From contig DATDGR010000244.1 in NCBI GenBank assembly GCA_036521995.1, positions 1 to 45,417 of the forward strand: a stretch of 45,417 bases of DNA. Direction: 5' to 3'. Under the pieces are notes generated by a model that made no database searches, was not told where the DNA came from, and saw nothing but the letters and a program-made list of their open reading frames with translations. Positions 22,908 to 32,225 of the stretch are shown here, piece by piece (position 1 is the stretch's first letter; the number at the start of each line of letters is the position of its first letter). The DNA comes from Gp13-AA77 sp036521995. GTDB lineage: Bacteria; Acidobacteriota; Terriglobia; UBA7540. The position numbers and the translations under genes were made by a program.

Positions 22908-25676
22908 GTGCCATCGAATCGTTTGGCCAAGCTCGTTCTGCTTCTGACCGTCCTTCTGGTGATCATCGTACCCTTGCTGACCGGCGGCCTCGACCTGATC
23001 GTCGACTGGCTTTGGTTCCGCCAGGAAGGCTTCGGAATCATTTACTGGACGCTGCTCAAAGCTCGCATCGATCTCGGTACGCTGGCGGCGCTCGGGGTGC
23101 TGCTGGTGGTGGGCGGAAACGTGCTGATCGCGCGCGGCCTCGCCCGCCGGCATGGATACCGGCTTTACGGGGAGCTGATCGAATTTCCGCTCTTTGAGCG
23201 CTTCGCGAGCCTGTTTGAGAGGCTGATCGCCTTGGCGGTAGTGCTGGTAGCGTGGGCGGCCGGCGAGTGGAGCAGCAGTTACGCTTTCAATTACCTCTCG
23301 GCCCGGCACGCGGTTCCCCTCGGCCAGACCGATCCCCTTTTTGGCATCGACCTCAGCTTTTACCTTTTCAAACTGCCCTTCATCAGTTTCGTTTACTCCT
23401 GGGTGTTGGTGGTGATCGTGTGTTCGCTGGTGGGCACAGCGCTGGTTTACGTGGTGAAGGGCGGCGTAACTATCACCGGGCGATCTTTCACCCTTTCGGG
23501 AGCGGCCAAGGCGCACCTGATGGTGCTGGGCGCCTTCTTTTTTTTCGCCCTGGCTTACCAGGCGCGGCTCTCAATGTATGATCTGCTGTACTCGGGGCGT
23601 GGCCTCGTGGACGGCGCCGGCTACACGGACATCCACGCCACCTTGCCGGTGCTTTGGATCCTGCTGGTGCTCACGGTGCTCGCCGGCTTGGCGCTGCTGG
23701 TGGGGGCGCGCCGCGGCCGGCTGCGGCAGGCCATCTACGTCGTGCTGGTCCTGGTCGCCGTCTGGATCGGCGGCGGCGCCATCTATCCCGAGTTCGTGCA
23801 GCGTCTGGTCGTAGGACCGAACGAGCTGGACAAGGAGCGGCCCTACATCGCCCGGTCCATCGAGTTCACACGCAAGGCTTACGCGCTCGATCGCTTCGAG
23901 GAGCACGAGTTCCCGGCCGTGGAAGACCTTTCCTCCGACGACCTCTCGCAGAACGCCGCCACGGTGGCCAATATCCGCCTGTGGGACCACGAGCCTCTGC
24001 TCACCACCTTCGCCCAGCTCCAGGAAATCCGTACCTATTACGATTTTGCGCGCGTGGATAACGACCGCTACTGGATCAACGGCGACTACCGCCAGGTTTC
24101 GCTTTCACCCCGGGAGCTGAACCCGGCCAGCCTGCCCAGCCGGAATTGGATCAACGAGCATCTCACCTACACCCACGGCTACGGTCTGTGCATGGGACCG
24201 GTGAATGAATCGACGCCGGATGGGCTGCCCGTCTTCTTTGTCAAGGACATCCCTCCGGCCTCCAGTGCGCCCTCCATCCACGTGACGCGTCCGGAGATTT
24301 ACTACGGCGAGCTTCCCAATGACTACTGCATCGTGGACACGCGTCTGAAGGAGTTTGACTACCCTGCCGGAGACGAGAACGTTTACAGCAGCTACTCCGG
24401 CAGCGGCGGCCTGCCGGTGGAAAGCCTGTGGCGGCGGCTGTTGTTCGCCTTGAAATTCGGCGAGTTGAAGATTCTGCTTTCGACAGACATCCAGGACTCA
24501 AGCCGGGTGATGATCTACCGCGACATCCTCGAGCGCGCCGGGCGCCTGACGCCGTTCCTGACTTACGACCACGATCCCTACCTGGTGGTGGGCGCCGACG
24601 GATCGCTGGTGTGGATGCTCGACGGCTACACCACCTCCAGCCAATATCCCTACTCGGAGCCCGCAGGCGATCTTGGCAATTACATCCGCAATTCGGTGAA
24701 AGCCACGGTCAACGCCTACACTGGCGCCGTCCATTTCTACGTGGCCGATCCTACCGACCCGCTGATCCAAGTCTATTCCAGCCTTTTTCCCGGCGTCTTC
24801 CAGCCGCTCGATGCCATGTCGCAGGACCTGCGCGCTCACATCCGCTATCCCGAGGACTTTTTCACCATTCAGGCCTCCAAGTATGCGGTCTTTCACATGA
24901 CCGATCCACGCGTCTTCTATAACAAAGAAGATTTGTGGCGGGTGGCGCAAAGCGCAGCGCGGGGGGCGAATGCGCCCATGTCGCCTTACTACACCATCAT
25001 GAGGCTGCCTGAGTTGGGCACGCGGGAGGAGTTCATTCTCATGGTGCCTTTCACGCCCGCGCGCAAGGAAAACATGATCGCCTGGATGGCAGCGCGCTGC
25101 GACGTACCCAATTACGGCAAAGTGGCGGTGTTCGCCTTCCCCAAGCAGAAACTGATCTACGGGCCGCAGCAGATCGAGTCCCGGATCGACCAGGACCCGG
25201 CCATTTCCCAGCTTCTGACGCTCTGGGGCCAGGGCGGATCGAAGGTGATCCGCGGCACCTTGCTGGTGATCCCGGTGCGCAACTCGGTGCTTTACGTGGA
25301 GCCGCTATACCTGACGACGGAGAACGGGCCGGGCCTGCCGCAGCTCAAACGCGTGATCGTTTCGTATGCCGACAAGGTGGTGATGGAGTCCACGCTCGAT
25401 GCCGCCCTCACCAATATTTTTGGCGGACCGGCGGGCGCTACTACCTTGGCAGGCGCTGCAGGCGCCGCGGCTGCTGCCCCGGGGACGGCCGGCGGGGCAA
25501 CGCCGGCCGGTGCCGTTTCGACCGCCTCATTACCGCCTGACTTCAGCGCTCTGGCCCGCGAGGCTCGGCAGCACTTCGAAAAAGCCGATCAACTCTTGCG
25601 GCAGGGCGATTGGGCCGGATACGGCGATGAGATGAAAAAGCTCCAGGATGTCTTACAACGCCTAGCGCCCCGGTAG
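22908..25676 (+). CDS. UPF0182 family large integral membrane protein
   Basis: A 922-residue inner-membrane protein of the UPF0182 (COG1615) family, function unknown. About seven hydrophobic segments occupy the first ~310 residues (LVLLLTVLLVIIVPLLTGGL; VLLVVGGNVLIARGL; FISFVYSWVLVVIVCSLVGTAL; VLWILLVLTVLAGLALLVGA and others). A large extracytoplasmic domain follows, with IWLRDHEPLLTTFAQLQEIRTYY-like and RDILERAGRLTPFLTYDHDPYL segments typical of the family, then an Ala/Gly-rich linker (~845-870) and a short helical tail ending in LQDVLQRLAPR. The start is GTG 22908 with GCCGGAG upstream. It stands between the peroxiredoxin and the MarR-type regulator with gaps of 190 and 102 bases, so it may be transcribed alone. 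Confidence 0.92.
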   Translation: MPSNRLAKLVLLLTVLLVIIVPLLTGGLDLIVDWLWFRQEGFGIIYWTLLKARIDLGTLAALGVLLVVGGNVLIARGLARRHGYRLYGELIEFPLFERFASLFERLIALAVVLVAWAAGEWSSSYAFNYLSARHAVPLGQTDPLFGIDLSFYLFKLPFISFVYSWVLVVIVCSLVGTALVYVVKGGVTITGRSFTLSGAAKAHLMVLGAFFFFALAYQARLSMYDLLYSGRGLVDGAGYTDIHATLPVLWILLVLTVLAGLALLVGARRGRLRQAIYVVLVLVAVWIGGGAIYPEFVQRLVVGPNELDKERPYIARSIEFTRKAYALDRFEEHEFPAVEDLSSDDLSQNAATVANIRLWDHEPLLTTFAQLQEIRTYYDFARVDNDRYWINGDYRQVSLSPRELNPASLPSRNWINEHLTYTHGYGLCMGPVNESTPDGLPVFFVKDIPPASSAPSIHVTRPEIYYGELPNDYCIVDTRLKEFDYPAGDENVYSSYSGSGGLPVESLWRRLLFALKFGELKILLSTDIQDSSRVMIYRDILERAGRLTPFLTYDHDPYLVVGADGSLVWMLDGYTTSSQYPYSEPAGDLGNYIRNSVKATVNAYTGAVHFYVADPTDPLIQVYSSLFPGVFQPLDAMSQDLRAHIRYPEDFFTIQASKYAVFHMTDPRVFYNKEDLWRVAQSAARGANAPMSPYYTIMRLPELGTREEFILMVPFTPARKENMIAWMAARCDVPNYGKVAVFAFPKQKLIYGPQQIESRIDQDPAISQLLTLWGQGGSKVIRGTLLVIPVRNSVLYVEPLYLTTENGPGLPQLKRVIVSYADKVVMESTLDAALTNIFGGPAGATTLAGAAGAAAAAPGTAGGATPAGAVSTASLPPDFSALAREARQHFEKADQLLRQGDWAGYGDEMKKLQDVLQRLAPR

Positions 25677-25748
25677 TCCGCCGCCGTTGGTGACCACGCA
25701 CGCGACACCCCACCTACGGCTGCTCATCGCGAAAGGGATACATTCCAA

Positions 25749-25769
25749 TATATCGCAATGTGATATACT
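25749..25769 (+). promoter_or_regulatory. Palindromic operator overlapping an extended -10 promoter (MarR-type gene)
   Basis: TATATC (25749-25754) and GATATA (25762-25767) form a dyad around GCAATGT. The right arm lies inside TGATATACT (25761-25769), an extended -10 with near-consensus TATACT. ACATT (25740-25744) and AATGT (25757-25761) give a second, overlapping dyad. Transcription from this -10 would begin about three bases before ATG 25779, so the mRNA would be leaderless or nearly so. Binding here would block polymerase, so self-repression by the following MarR-like gene is the simple reading. Confidence 0.5.
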
Positions 25770-25778
25770 TGGTTGCCG

Positions 25779-26249
25779 ATGAAATCGAAACACCACCCGA
25801 GAGTTTCACGCCTGACCAAGCGGTCCAAGAACCTGGACCGCGACCTGCTCCGGCAACTGGCGAGGTTCCGCTACCAACTGCGCCAGTTTCTCCGTTTCAG
25901 CGAGCAGGCTGCGCGCGCCGAAGGCGTCACCTCGCAGCAGCATCAGCTTCTGCTCGGGATCGCAGGCTACACGGGCCGCGAGTGGGCCACGATTAACGAG
26001 TTGGCGGAATTTCTGCAGGAGCGCCACAACGCCGTGGTGGGTCTGGTGGAACGAGCGTTGAAGCGCGGCTTGGTACGCAAGGTCCAGGGTGAATTGGACC
26101 GCCGTTTCGTGCAGGTTCATCTGACGGCCCAAGGCGAAGGCGTGCTGACACGCCTCTCGGAGCTACATCAGGCCGAGGCCGAGCGCCTGGCGCCGCGAAC
26201 GTTGGCTGCCAGCCGGACCTGGGCCATCAAGCAAAGTCCAGGGAGCTAA
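25779..26249 (+). CDS. MarR-family-like winged-helix regulator
   Basis: A 156-residue cytoplasmic DNA-binding protein. The basic N-terminus (MKSKHHPRVSRLTKRSKN) is followed by a helix with QLRQFLRFSEQAARAEG. A winged helix-turn-helix comes next: SQQHQLLLGIAGYTGREWATINELAEFLQERHNAVVGLVERALKRGL, then the wing VRKVQGELDRRFVQVHLTAQGEGVL. This order matches MarR. I start at ATG 25779; TTG 25773 two codons upstream is the alternative. The gene lies six bases before the ClC channel gene, and a dyad covers its own promoter, so it probably controls both genes. The inducer is unknown; acid, chloride or an aromatic compound would all be guesses. Confidence 0.88.
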   Translation: MKSKHHPRVSRLTKRSKNLDRDLLRQLARFRYQLRQFLRFSEQAARAEGVTSQQHQLLLGIAGYTGREWATINELAEFLQERHNAVVGLVERALKRGLVRKVQGELDRRFVQVHLTAQGEGVLTRLSELHQAEAERLAPRTLAASRTWAIKQSPGS

Positions 26250-26255
26250 ATTTAG

Positions 26256-28118
26256 ATGCCAAACGAGGCAAATGCAACCGAATTGCCCGAAACCAAAGAA
26301 TTCCGGGCAGAAGACGAGAAGTCGCTCCGCGAGCTCGGCGACTTTACGACGACCTGGAGGGTCATCCCCCTCTCGCTGGTCGCAATCGGGATCGGTGTTC
26401 TCAGCGCCTTCGTGGCCCTGGCTCTGCTCCGGCTCATCGGGCTTTTCACTAACCTCTTCTTTTACCAGCGATGGAGCACTGCTTTTGTTTCCCCAGCCGG
26501 TCATCACTTAGGGGCGATGGTAATACTGGTACCGGTGGTGGGTGCTCTGATCATCGGTGTCATGGCCCGATACGGCTCGGAGCGCATCCGGGGGCACGGG
26601 ATTCCGGAAGCGATCGAGGCGATTTTGATCAATGGCAGCCGGATTGAACCCCGGGTTGCCTTCCTCAAGCCCCTTTCCTCGGCAATCTCGATCGGTTCCG
26701 GCGGCCCCTTCGGAGCCGAGGGCCCCATTATCATGACCGGTGGCGCCTTCGGTTCGATGGTGGCGCAGTTCATGCATCTGACGAGTACTGAGCGCAAAAC
26801 GCTGCTGGTTGCTGGAGCCGCGGGCGGAATGTCGGCGACTTTCGCGTCACCAGTGGCAGCGGTTCTGCTGGCGGTGGAACTGCTGCTCTTCGAGTGGAAA
26901 CCGCGAAGCCTGATTCCCGTCGCACTCGCCAGTGCGGCGGCCGCCGCGGGACGCCGTTATATCCTCGGGATGGGGCCGCTCTTCCCGGTTCCACCACACC
27001 CAATGTTTATCGGACCCAAAGGTCTCTCCGGTTGTGTACTCGTGGGCTTGCTCGCCGGCGCACTCTCAGCCCTACTGACCCTCTCGGTGTACGCTGCCGA
27101 AGACTCTTTCGGGAAACTGCCGATCCATTGGATGTGGTGGCCGGCGCTCGGAGGTTTGGTGATCGGAATCGGGGGCTGGCTTTCTCCTCACGCGCTTGGT
27201 GTAGGGTACGACTCGATCGCGGAACTTCTGCGGGGCGACATGACGGTTCGGGTGATGCTCGGCCTTCTGGTTGTGAAGTGGATCATCTGGTCCGTGTCCC
27301 TGGGTTCGGGCACCTCCGGAGGCGTCTTGGCTCCGCTACTGATGATGGGGGGCGCGCTGGGCGGTGTCATGGCCACCGTGCTGCCCAACGAGGGCATGGG
27401 TTTCTGGCCGCTTATCAGCATGGGCGCGATCCTCGGCGGCACCATGCGCTCGCCGTTCACGGGGATTATCTTCGCCTTGGAACTCACCCACGATGTTACC
27501 GTGCTGTTGCCTTTGCTGGTGGCCGCCACGATCGCCCACGGCTTCACAGTCCTCACTTTACGCCGGTCCATCCTCACAGAGAAGGTAGCCCGGCGGGGTT
27601 ATCATCTGAGCCGGGAATATGCAGTTGATCCGCTGGAAATTCTGTTCGTCCGCGAGGTCATGCGGACCAATATTGCCGTATTGTCGGCCAACATGTCTTT
27701 GAAAGAAGTGGCTGACTCCCTCCGCGGCGACCACCGGCGGAGCCAGCGGTTAATACCGGTGGTGGACGATGAAGGGCGCCTGACGGGAGTCCTGACGCGT
27801 GGCGAGCTGCAAAGCTTTCTGGACGAACGTTCGGACGAAAGTGATGGGCGCCCGCTGACCGGACTGGTGCGAGCGAATCCAGAAAAGGCCTATCCCGACG
27901 AACCGCTGCGGGCTGTGGTGAACCGGATGGCGGAGACTGGGCTCACGCGGCTTATGGTCGTCGAACGTAACGATCCCAGCAAGCTGGTGGGGATTATCTC
28001 GCTGAACGACTTGTTGCAGGCTCGAGTCCGCAATCTGCAAGAGGAACGTCGTCGCGAACGCGTCTTGGCCGTACGCCTGTTCTTCCCTTTTCGATCCCGG
28101 AGGCAGCGTACCGGTTAA
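26256..28118 (+). CDS. ClC-family chloride channel/antiporter with C-terminal CBS domains
   Basis: A 620-residue inner-membrane protein. The first ~430 residues contain the ClC membrane domain. GSGGPFGAEGP (147-157) is the GxGxPxGxEGP selectivity and gating loop with the gating glutamate Glu155. SLGSGTSGGVLAPLLMMGGALGG is the second conserved ion-pathway loop, and MGAILGGTMRSPFTGIIFALELTHD the third. Residues ~465-600 form two CBS domains (FVREVMRTNIAVLSANMSLKEVADSL ... LIPVVDDEGRLTGVLTRGEL; ... LTRLMVVERNDPSKLVGIISLNDL), which usually bind adenine nucleotides and regulate transport. A GGGAG ribosome-binding site lies in the last codons of the regulator gene six bases upstream, so the two are co-transcribed. 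The absence of a diagnostic proton-glutamate assignment leaves channel versus Cl-/H+ exchanger open. Confidence 0.94.
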   Translation: MPNEANATELPETKEFRAEDEKSLRELGDFTTTWRVIPLSLVAIGIGVLSAFVALALLRLIGLFTNLFFYQRWSTAFVSPAGHHLGAMVILVPVVGALIIGVMARYGSERIRGHGIPEAIEAILINGSRIEPRVAFLKPLSSAISIGSGGPFGAEGPIIMTGGAFGSMVAQFMHLTSTERKTLLVAGAAGGMSATFASPVAAVLLAVELLLFEWKPRSLIPVALASAAAAAGRRYILGMGPLFPVPPHPMFIGPKGLSGCVLVGLLAGALSALLTLSVYAAEDSFGKLPIHWMWWPALGGLVIGIGGWLSPHALGVGYDSIAELLRGDMTVRVMLGLLVVKWIIWSVSLGSGTSGGVLAPLLMMGGALGGVMATVLPNEGMGFWPLISMGAILGGTMRSPFTGIIFALELTHDVTVLLPLLVAATIAHGFTVLTLRRSILTEKVARRGYHLSREYAVDPLEILFVREVMRTNIAVLSANMSLKEVADSLRGDHRRSQRLIPVVDDEGRLTGVLTRGELQSFLDERSDESDGRPLTGLVRANPEKAYPDEPLRAVVNRMAETGLTRLMVVERNDPSKLVGIISLNDLLQARVRNLQEERRRERVLAVRLFFPFRSRRQRTG

Positions 28119-28275
28119 ATTCGACCATATTGCAGAGTATAATTCGCTGGCCAGGAATACCGCGGTGTCGACGCTGCGCCGGCAAACATCTTCCAAAACC
28201 AATTGACGCTGCCGATTCAAGGCGCGGTCATTCGCCTTCCCAAAATCGTCCGATGGCTTGCTGTTACCTGCTACA

Positions 28276-29034
28276 ATGGGGCAGGTGACCAGGAGTCTGT
28301 CCGAGAACGGAAGATCCGTCTGGAAGGCGGAGTTGCTCCTGCCGGGAAGCTGGCGCGGAGCGACCTGCGTGCTGCTTTCCGACGGCCGCCACCACCTCGT
28401 GGTTGACACGGGCATGCCGCACGAGGCACCTCTGATCCTCAACGCGCTCGAGCAGCGCGGTCTCCAACCTTCGGACGTGACCGCTCTCATCAGCACCCAC
28501 TTTCACGTCGACCACATCTTGAACAACTCGCTCTTCCCTCACTGCCCCATTTACGCAAGCCAGCGCTCCTACGATTGGTGCTGTTCACTCTACTCGGACC
28601 TTCAGGACGATCTCCATTGGGAGAAACTCGTCCTCAAGTACTACCCCGAAACGCTTGACTATGAGCGCGCCCGGGAATTGATGGGCAAGCTGAGGAAGCT
28701 CGGTCTTCGCATGTGGGACCGAAGGCGCATGGGCGCGCCCGAGCAGTTCGTGTGGATCGAAAACCACTCTCTGCCGGAGGGCCTCGTGGCGCACATCACG
28801 TCTGGCCACGTGCCCGGGCATCTCTCGGTGATCGTGCCCAACGGCGCGGAGCCCACGGTGATTGCGGGCGACGCCTTGCTGAGCCGCGACCACGATGACC
28901 AGATCCTTACCATGATCCCTTACAACCGTGAAGAGTTCCGTCGTGACCGCGAGGGCATTCTCTCCATGTCGGGCCGCATTCTGCCCGGTCATGACGAGCC
29001 GTTTACGGCGAAAGAAGCCCGGGTCTCGGACTAG
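28276..29034 (+). CDS. Metallo-beta-lactamase-fold hydrolase
   Basis: A 252-residue cytoplasmic MBL-fold protein. The core is HLVVDTGMPHEAPLILNAL, STHFHVDHILNN with the HxHxDH zinc motif (His75, His77, Asp79, His80), ITSGHVPGHLSVIVP with the next histidine, VIAGDALLSRDHD with the bridging aspartate, and a final ILPGHDEP histidine. This is the layout of MBLAC1-like and related single-domain hydrolases. Substrate unknown. I start at ATG 28276; TTG 28258 and GTG 28285 are alternatives, and TACAAT at 28272-28277 could even be a -10 for a leaderless GTG start. It is not coupled to the ClC gene (157-base gap). Confidence 0.88.
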   Translation: MGQVTRSLSENGRSVWKAELLLPGSWRGATCVLLSDGRHHLVVDTGMPHEAPLILNALEQRGLQPSDVTALISTHFHVDHILNNSLFPHCPIYASQRSYDWCCSLYSDLQDDLHWEKLVLKYYPETLDYERARELMGKLRKLGLRMWDRRRMGAPEQFVWIENHSLPEGLVAHITSGHVPGHLSVIVPNGAEPTVIAGDALLSRDHDDQILTMIPYNREEFRRDREGILSMSGRILPGHDEPFTAKEARVSD

Positions 29035-29145
29035 CCGGGACTCCCGCAGCGCCATCCCCGGCCCCCCTGGGAAGCGAGCATCTCCCTGTGAAACCCAGGC
29101 GCGAAAGGGGCCGGTTTCAACCCAAGCCGTAAGGAGCGTCTTCGC

Positions 29146-29694
29146 TCAGTGCGACCCGGAGGCATCGAGTTGCTCCACATACTGGCGCAGCGCATTGGTG
29201 ATCTTCAAGGCGAGCTGGTCTGGGGTCACCCCGTGGACCTGGAACTCAAGTGTTGGACCGGGCGCTGGCGGCGCCGCGTTTTGATCGGGCTTTTTGTCGA
29301 GCAGGGCGGCGCTCCACAACCTCGCGCCGGAAATCCAGTCGACAACATCGATTGAGGTTTCCTGCGGCTTGCCTTTGGGCTCTTTCTTGGGCAGCGGAAC
29401 TCCGTGCCGCTCCCGATACTCCGTCTGCTTCTCCGGAACGTTGGCGCTGATCTGAAGGTCGACGCCTTCGGGGTTGCTGGTCACCTTGTATCGGCCCCAG
29501 ACGCGCAGGTCTTCCTGCAGCCATTTGTCGAGGTTATCCGGCATGGGCGCGACATAGATCAACTTTCCCGTCACGAGGCGGTTCGGCTGCGGTGCCGCCG
29601 CCTGCCGAGCGTCCGCCTGCCCCAGTCCTACCGTGACCAGAGCGCCTAGCAGTGCGAGCCCCTTGCCAATAACGGACGTACGAAGGCGCGTCAT
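29146..29694 (-). CDS. Small secreted protein of unknown function
   Basis: A 182-residue protein. A signal peptide is clear (MTRLRTSVIGKGLALLGALV, then TVGLGQADA). The mature part begins Ala/Pro-rich and then reads RLVTGKLIYVAPMPDNLDKWLQEDL, VWGRYKVTSNPEGVDLQISANVPE and ISGARLWSAALLDKK. This pattern, a strand with YVAPMP then a helix and a 'VTSNPEGVDL' strand, resembles exported acidobacterial proteins annotated only as hypothetical. I cannot name a function. ATG 29694 is preferred over the upstream in-frame ATG because the signal peptide then begins directly. GAGG lies about seven bases upstream. It is convergent with the MBL-fold gene. Confidence 0.7.
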   Translation of the reverse strand: MTRLRTSVIGKGLALLGALVTVGLGQADARQAAAPQPNRLVTGKLIYVAPMPDNLDKWLQEDLRVWGRYKVTSNPEGVDLQISANVPEKQTEYRERHGVPLPKKEPKGKPQETSIDVVDWISGARLWSAALLDKKPDQNAAPPAPGPTLEFQVHGVTPDQLALKITNALRQYVEQLDASGSH

Positions 29695-29877
29695 GGGGAA
29701 AACCTCGTCAACCCTCCTTCGCAAAGCCCCATTTTACAATAGTATGCCTCCCGCCAGGCGCAGGCACGGGGGCCAATTTCCCGATTGACAGGTCGGGCTC
29801 ATGAGCACGGTGACTTACCTAGCCTATCATACTTGGCTAGTTATCGAAGGAGTAAGACCTCGAGCGCGCTCCGAAGC

Positions 29878-31011
29878 TCAGGGCGCATTCGCTTTCACCA
29901 GGCCGTTGGCTTCGGTGAGAACAAACATGTGATCGTCGGCCGTGGTCGGATTGGGGGCGCGCTCCGAGATCCCGGCGAAGACCACGAACTCGTCGGAACT
30001 CGGGTCATAAATGCCGGACTGAAAGTAAACCTGCGAACCGACGTGGGTTGGCGAAAGCACGGTCCAGGTCGGGGTGCCACCGGCGCCGCTGGCGTTCTCG
30101 AGCACCCACGTATCCCCTAGGATCCCCGAGGTCGTGAATCCGCTGTTGACGATCATGCGGTCGTTGGTAGCATCGTAGCCGGAGGCCGCGCCATAACGCG
30201 CAGCAGGGGCCGTCCCCGCCGGAGACTTCTTGCTCCAGGAGGAGGTTTTCTTGGTCCCGTTGGCGCCCGAAAGCACCCACACGTCGGAAAGCTCGGTGCC
30301 ATTGGTTCCGCCATACAGCACCAGACTGTTGCTGGAGGAGTTGTAGGCCGTGGCCGCATAGGCGCGCGCGGGAGGAAGGCTTCCGGTGGGAGCCAGCTGC
30401 CTCCACTTCGGCGTGCCGCCCAGGCCGTTGGCGTTATTCATCACCCACACGTCCCCTAGGTAGCCGCCGTTGCAGTTGCTGCCGCCAAAAATGATCAGGA
30501 CGTTGGTGGTGGGATCGTAGGCTGCCGAGTGGCCCGTCCGCGCCGAAGGCAGCGTGCCACCCGGACTGAGTTCGTTCCAACTCGGGGCGCCCCCGGCGCC
30601 GTTCGCGTTCTCGAGCACCCAGACGTCGTTCGCGCAGGGGGAAGGGAACCCTTTGGCGCCGCCAAAGACAACCATCCGGCTGTTGACGGAGTCGTAGACC
30701 GCGCTGTGGCCGGACCTCGCCGCAGGCGCTGTGCCACTGGGAGTCTCGAAGCTCCATTGCAGCTCGCAGGTAGGGGTACAGGTGTCCGTTATGGCGTTAA
30801 GGCTCACCCATACGTCGTTGTAATTGATCGTGCCGAGGTCTGTTCCCCCGAAAACGATCATCTGGTCGGTCGCCGGGTCAAAAACCGCTGTGTGCTGGTC
30901 GCGCGGGCCGGGACCGTAGGGTACCCACTGGGCGAAGGACGACGCCACCGAAAGACCCGCCCCGAGAATCGTCCCCAGGGCCAAGATTGCGAACCTTCGA
31001 CCTCTCCTCAT
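29878..31011 (-). CDS. Exported Kelch-repeat beta-propeller protein (copy 2)
   Basis: A 377-residue secreted protein. The signal peptide RRGRRFAILALGTILGAGLS is followed by about six Kelch-type blades. Each carries GHSAVYDSVNSRMVVFGGA, then a variable loop and DVWVLENANG. Such repeats fold into a six- or seven-bladed propeller that usually mediates binding. ATG 31011 is chosen because AAGGAGTG is seven bases upstream. It follows its paralogue (31089-32225) after 77 bases in the same direction and is nearly the same length, so the pair arose by tandem duplication and may be one transcript. Partner or ligand unknown. Confidence 0.85.
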   Translation of the reverse strand: MRRGRRFAILALGTILGAGLSVASSFAQWVPYGPGPRDQHTAVFDPATDQMIVFGGTDLGTINYNDVWVSLNAITDTCTPTCELQWSFETPSGTAPAARSGHSAVYDSVNSRMVVFGGAKGFPSPCANDVWVLENANGAGGAPSWNELSPGGTLPSARTGHSAAYDPTTNVLIIFGGSNCNGGYLGDVWVMNNANGLGGTPKWRQLAPTGSLPPARAYAATAYNSSSNSLVLYGGTNGTELSDVWVLSGANGTKKTSSWSKKSPAGTAPAARYGAASGYDATNDRMIVNSGFTTSGILGDTWVLENASGAGGTPTWTVLSPTHVGSQVYFQSGIYDPSSDEFVVFAGISERAPNPTTADDHMFVLTEANGLVKANAP

Positions 31012-31088
31012 ACAGCACTCCTTGGGAACAGTCTTGTTCTCACTTAGCAGTTTCACCCTTCGTTTCGGCTCGCATAATGGGCCAATGC

Positions 31089-32225
31089 TCACAGCCCGTT
31101 GGCGCCGTTGAGCACCCAGACGTGGTCATCGGTCGGATTGCCGTTCACCGAACTCGGAATCTTTCCCCCAAAGACGACCATCTTGTTTGCGGCCGGATCG
31201 TACACTGCGACCTGCAAGCTTCGCTGCTGTCCGGTTCCGCCGGAAACGGTCAGAGTCCATGAGGGAGTGCCTCCCAACCCATTGGCGTTCACCAGCACCC
31301 AGGTGTCGGAGAGGCTACCTTTGCTGGTGTTGCTGCCTCCATAAACAATCATTCGATTGTTGGTCGCGTCATAGACGGCACTCTGGCCGGACCGCGCCGA
31401 AGGCTTGGTCCCGCCCGGAGTTAACTGTACCCAGGCCGGGTTCCCGCTGACGCCGCCGGCATGCGTCAGCACCCACAAGTCTCCGTAGGGGGTGCCGTTC
31501 GAGCCGCCGAACACGATCATGCGGTCGTTCACGGGATCGTAGACGGCGCTGCTGAAGGCCCGCACCCCAGGAGCGGGTCCTGAGGGAGAGAGCTGAGTCC
31601 AGACCGGCGTACCGCCCAGACCGTTCGCGTTCTTGAGCACCCAGACGTCGTTGTAGTAAGTCGTGCTGCAATTGTTTCCGCTAAACACGATCATCTCGTT
31701 GTCAGTCGAATCGTACACCGCGGTATGACTGTAGCGCGCGGCCGGAGGGCCGCCCGTCGGGCTGAGCTTGAGCCAGGCCGGGGTGCCGCCGACCCCGGCC
31801 GCGTATTCGAGAACGTGGGCGTCATTCAGGCAAGGGGCCGGGGTCGAAACTCCCTGTGCACCGCCAAAGACAACCATGCGGAGGTTAACCGAGTCGTAGA
31901 TCGCCGTGTGTCCGAACCGGGCGGATGGGATCCCGCTCAAGTTCGCCAACGGCCGCGTCCATTGCAAAGCGCAAGGAGGCAGGCACGCCCCCGTGGTGAC
32001 GTTGTTCGCCCACCAAAGATCGTCGTAGTTAAGCGAGGTATCCGTATGCTGACCCCCAAAAATCACCAGAGTGTCTGAGGCGGAATCGTAAATGCCGGCG
32101 GACTGATACCGCGCCGAAGGGCCGTACTTATCCCAAGTTGAAGTCTGTGCGAAGTGGGGCGGCGCGCCAAAGCAAAGGGCGATCACCCCCGCAAGCACGG
32201 CGGTTGCCAGGTTCTTTCCTTTCAT
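31089..32225 (-). CDS. Exported Kelch-repeat beta-propeller protein (copy 1)
   Basis: A 378-residue secreted paralogue of the next gene downstream. Signal peptide MKGKNLATAVLAGVIALCFG, then TSTWDKYGPSARYQSAGIYDSASDTLVIFGG and five further blades of the type ARxGHTAxYDSxNxxMxVFGG ... DVWVLKNANGLGGTPxWTQL. GATCGGAGG precedes ATG 32225. TTGACA on the minus strand near 32334 has no acceptable -10 at 16-18 bases, so I do not call a promoter. Several conserved 'NANGLGG' linkers repeat almost exactly at DNA level, which suggests blade duplication or gene conversion. Role unknown. Confidence 0.85.
   Translation of the reverse strand: MKGKNLATAVLAGVIALCFGAPPHFAQTSTWDKYGPSARYQSAGIYDSASDTLVIFGGQHTDTSLNYDDLWWANNVTTGACLPPCALQWTRPLANLSGIPSARFGHTAIYDSVNLRMVVFGGAQGVSTPAPCLNDAHVLEYAAGVGGTPAWLKLSPTGGPPAARYSHTAVYDSTDNEMIVFSGNNCSTTYYNDVWVLKNANGLGGTPVWTQLSPSGPAPGVRAFSSAVYDPVNDRMIVFGGSNGTPYGDLWVLTHAGGVSGNPAWVQLTPGGTKPSARSGQSAVYDATNNRMIVYGGSNTSKGSLSDTWVLVNANGLGGTPSWTLTVSGGTGQQRSLQVAVYDPAANKMVVFGGKIPSSVNGNPTDDHVWVLNGANGL

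Noticed and set aside
28258..28290. TACAAT at 28272 as a promoter for the MBL-fold gene
   Set aside because: No -35 at a suitable distance, and the hexamer overlaps the likely ATG start; noted only as an alternative start argument.
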